Source of the DNA: Gemmatimonadota bacterium
GTDB taxonomy: Bacteria; Gemmatimonadota; Gemmatimonadetes; Longimicrobiales; RSA9
Length of the DNA stretch: 6,617 bases
Direction: 5' to 3'
Assembly (NCBI GenBank): GCA_019689775.1
Contig: JADGGV010000234.1
Location: forward strand, 1 to 6,617
The notes beneath the pieces are model-generated. The model saw only the letters and a program-made list of their open reading frames with translations, did not search any database and was not told where the DNA came from. This document shows positions 5,986-6,617 of this stretch, one piece after another; position 1 is the first letter of the stretch; every line of letters starts with the position of its first letter. The position numbers and the translations under genes were made by a program.

Positions 5986-6012
5986 ATATCGGCGAGGGGC
6001 GGGGAAACTTTA
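5986..6012 (-). promoter_or_regulatory. Sigma-28 (FliA) promoter of flagellin
   Basis: Read on the minus strand, TAAAGTTT (6012-6005), an 11-base spacer and GCCGATAT (5993-5986) match the sigma-28 consensus TAAAGTTT-N11-GCCGATAA at every position but the last. Transcription should start near 5979, giving a leader of about 60 nt that holds the stem-loop and Shine-Dalgarno. It probably drives fliC and, by readthrough, fliD, fliS and the chaperone gene, since I see no other promoter in the short gaps between them. Confidence 0.92.
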
Positions 6013-6139
6013 GCGGTGGAGCTTTTCGCGTAGTGGCGCGGTTTCGTTGCGGGCAGCGGGGCGCGCGGTTAGGTTGGGCGGGATGGCTGGTCACGCGCGT
6101 GCGTGGCGCCCCACATCCTCCCGCATCCCCCAACGGTCC

Positions 6140-6562
6140 ATGCACGTGTCCGACGCAGGACAGGCCCGCCCCGCGGCGGGCGGCCCCGGCCGACGCCGGG
6201 CGGCGGCGCCGCCGCGACCGCTCCGCGTTCTCCTGGTGGACGACGAAGACGCGGTCCGACTGACGATCGGGATGGTGCTCGCGCGGCGGGGCCACGAGGT
6301 GGTCGGCGCGGGGACGGTGGACGAGGCGCGCCTGCGCGCGCGGGAGGGGCGCTTCGACGCCGCGCTCGTGGATCTGCGGCTGCCGGGGAACGGGCTGAAC
6401 CTACTGGCGGAGCTGGAGGCGACGGAAGCGCTGGCGGGGCGGACCGTGCTCGTGACCGGGAGCTGCGAGGTGCTGGCCGAGACGGAGCTGTGGCCGCGGT
6501 GCCTGGCGAAACCGTTCGACTACGACGAGCTGATCGCGCTGGTGGAGGAGTTGGGGGGATAG
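6140..6562 (+). CDS. Stand-alone response-regulator receiver protein
   Basis: This is a single-domain receiver, normally phosphorylated on aspartate by a histidine kinase and acting through protein contacts. From the ATG at 6140 it has 140 residues. A Pro/Arg/Ala-rich, probably disordered tail (1-27) precedes the receiver (28-138). The acidic pair is D34-D35 in LLVDDED, the phospho-acceptor is D78 in ALVDLRLPG, the switch threonine is T96 in VLVTGS, and the lysine is K114 in LAKPFD. No output domain follows before the TAG at 6560-6562. The stretch between T96 and K114 is about four residues shorter than in most receivers, so the alpha4-beta5 face may be altered. The start is uncertain: the ATG at 6083 would give 159 residues, and neither site has a clear Shine-Dalgarno. 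It is divergent from flagellin, so a motility role is possible but not shown. The pattern resembles receivers of NtrC or hybrid kinases as much as CheY. Confidence 0.85.
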   Translation: MHVSDAGQARPAAGGPGRRRAAAPPRPLRVLLVDDEDAVRLTIGMVLARRGHEVVGAGTVDEARLRAREGRFDAALVDLRLPGNGLNLLAELEATEALAGRTVLVTGSCEVLAETELWPRCLAKPFDYDELIALVEELGG

Positions 6563-6617
6563 GGGCGGCGGAACGGCGGAGTGGCTCGGAGCGAGGGGAT
6601 CGCCCGTCCTTCTAGGG

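Noticed and set aside
6047..6049. TTG start extending the response regulator by 31 residues
   Set aside because: The extension is Arg/Ala/Pro-rich without family similarity and has no Shine-Dalgarno. The receiver begins well after the later ATGs.
6034..6050. Sigma-54-like site TGGCGC...TTGC before the response regulator
   Set aside because: The GG and GC elements are separated by 12 bases rather than the required 10, and the -24 box also deviates.
5402..6295. Minus-strand open frame running across the flagellin start and promoter
   Set aside because: It is out of frame with flagellin, Arg-rich, and spans a clear sigma-28 promoter and ribosome-binding site.
6140..6562. Assignment of the receiver protein as the chemotaxis regulator CheY
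   Set aside because: The core residues are shared by all receivers. The shortened T-to-K segment and Pro/Arg-rich N-terminal tail are not CheY-like, and no chemotaxis genes are in the window.

Overview
The window is a very GC-rich segment of a bacterial chromosome carrying a late (class III) flagellar filament cluster. From left to right, on the minus strand, it holds an unassigned small helical protein (90-455), the anti-sigma-28 factor FlgM (485-787), a small helical FlgN/FliT-type chaperone candidate (849-1235), the flagellin chaperone FliS (1240-1641), a very large filament cap FliD (1655-4720) and flagellin (4801-5919). Divergent from these, on the plus strand, is a stand-alone response-regulator receiver protein (6140-6562). 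Transcription of the flagellar block runs fliC > fliD > fliS > FlgN/FliT-like > flgM > small protein.

Two promoters can be read directly. Both flagellin and flgM are preceded by a sigma-28 (FliA) type promoter with an identical TAAAGTTT -35 box. The flagellin promoter (TAAAGTTT, 11-base spacer, GCCGATAT) is close to the textbook consensus. The flgM promoter has a poorer -10 (GCCGAAGC) with a 12-base spacer. The logic is familiar: sigma-28 drives the filament, its cap and their chaperones, and also drives its own antagonist FlgM. The secreted subunits (FliC, FliD) are encoded beside the cytosolic chaperones that hold them before export.

There are signs of RNA-level control. The flagellin leader (about 60 nt) has a stem-loop with GGA in its loop, followed about 25 nt later by a strong GGA-containing Shine-Dalgarno. 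This arrangement resembles CsrA-controlled flagellin leaders. A perfect 11-bp hairpin without a U-tract sits between fliC and fliD and could set the high flagellin to low cap ratio. fliS and the following gene have tight spacing and no clear ribosome-binding sites, which suggests translational coupling.

The organism cannot be named from this sequence. High GC, a sigma-28-dependent filament operon and a small flagellin with an enlarged cap would fit a high-GC Gram-negative lineage such as a deltaproteobacterial-type, Binatota-like or Gemmatimonadota-like bacterium, but this is a guess. I see no mobile elements, RNA genes or CRISPR arrays. The most unusual items are the 1021-residue FliD paired with a 372-residue flagellin, the candidate CsrA-type leader, and the unassigned protein after flgM.
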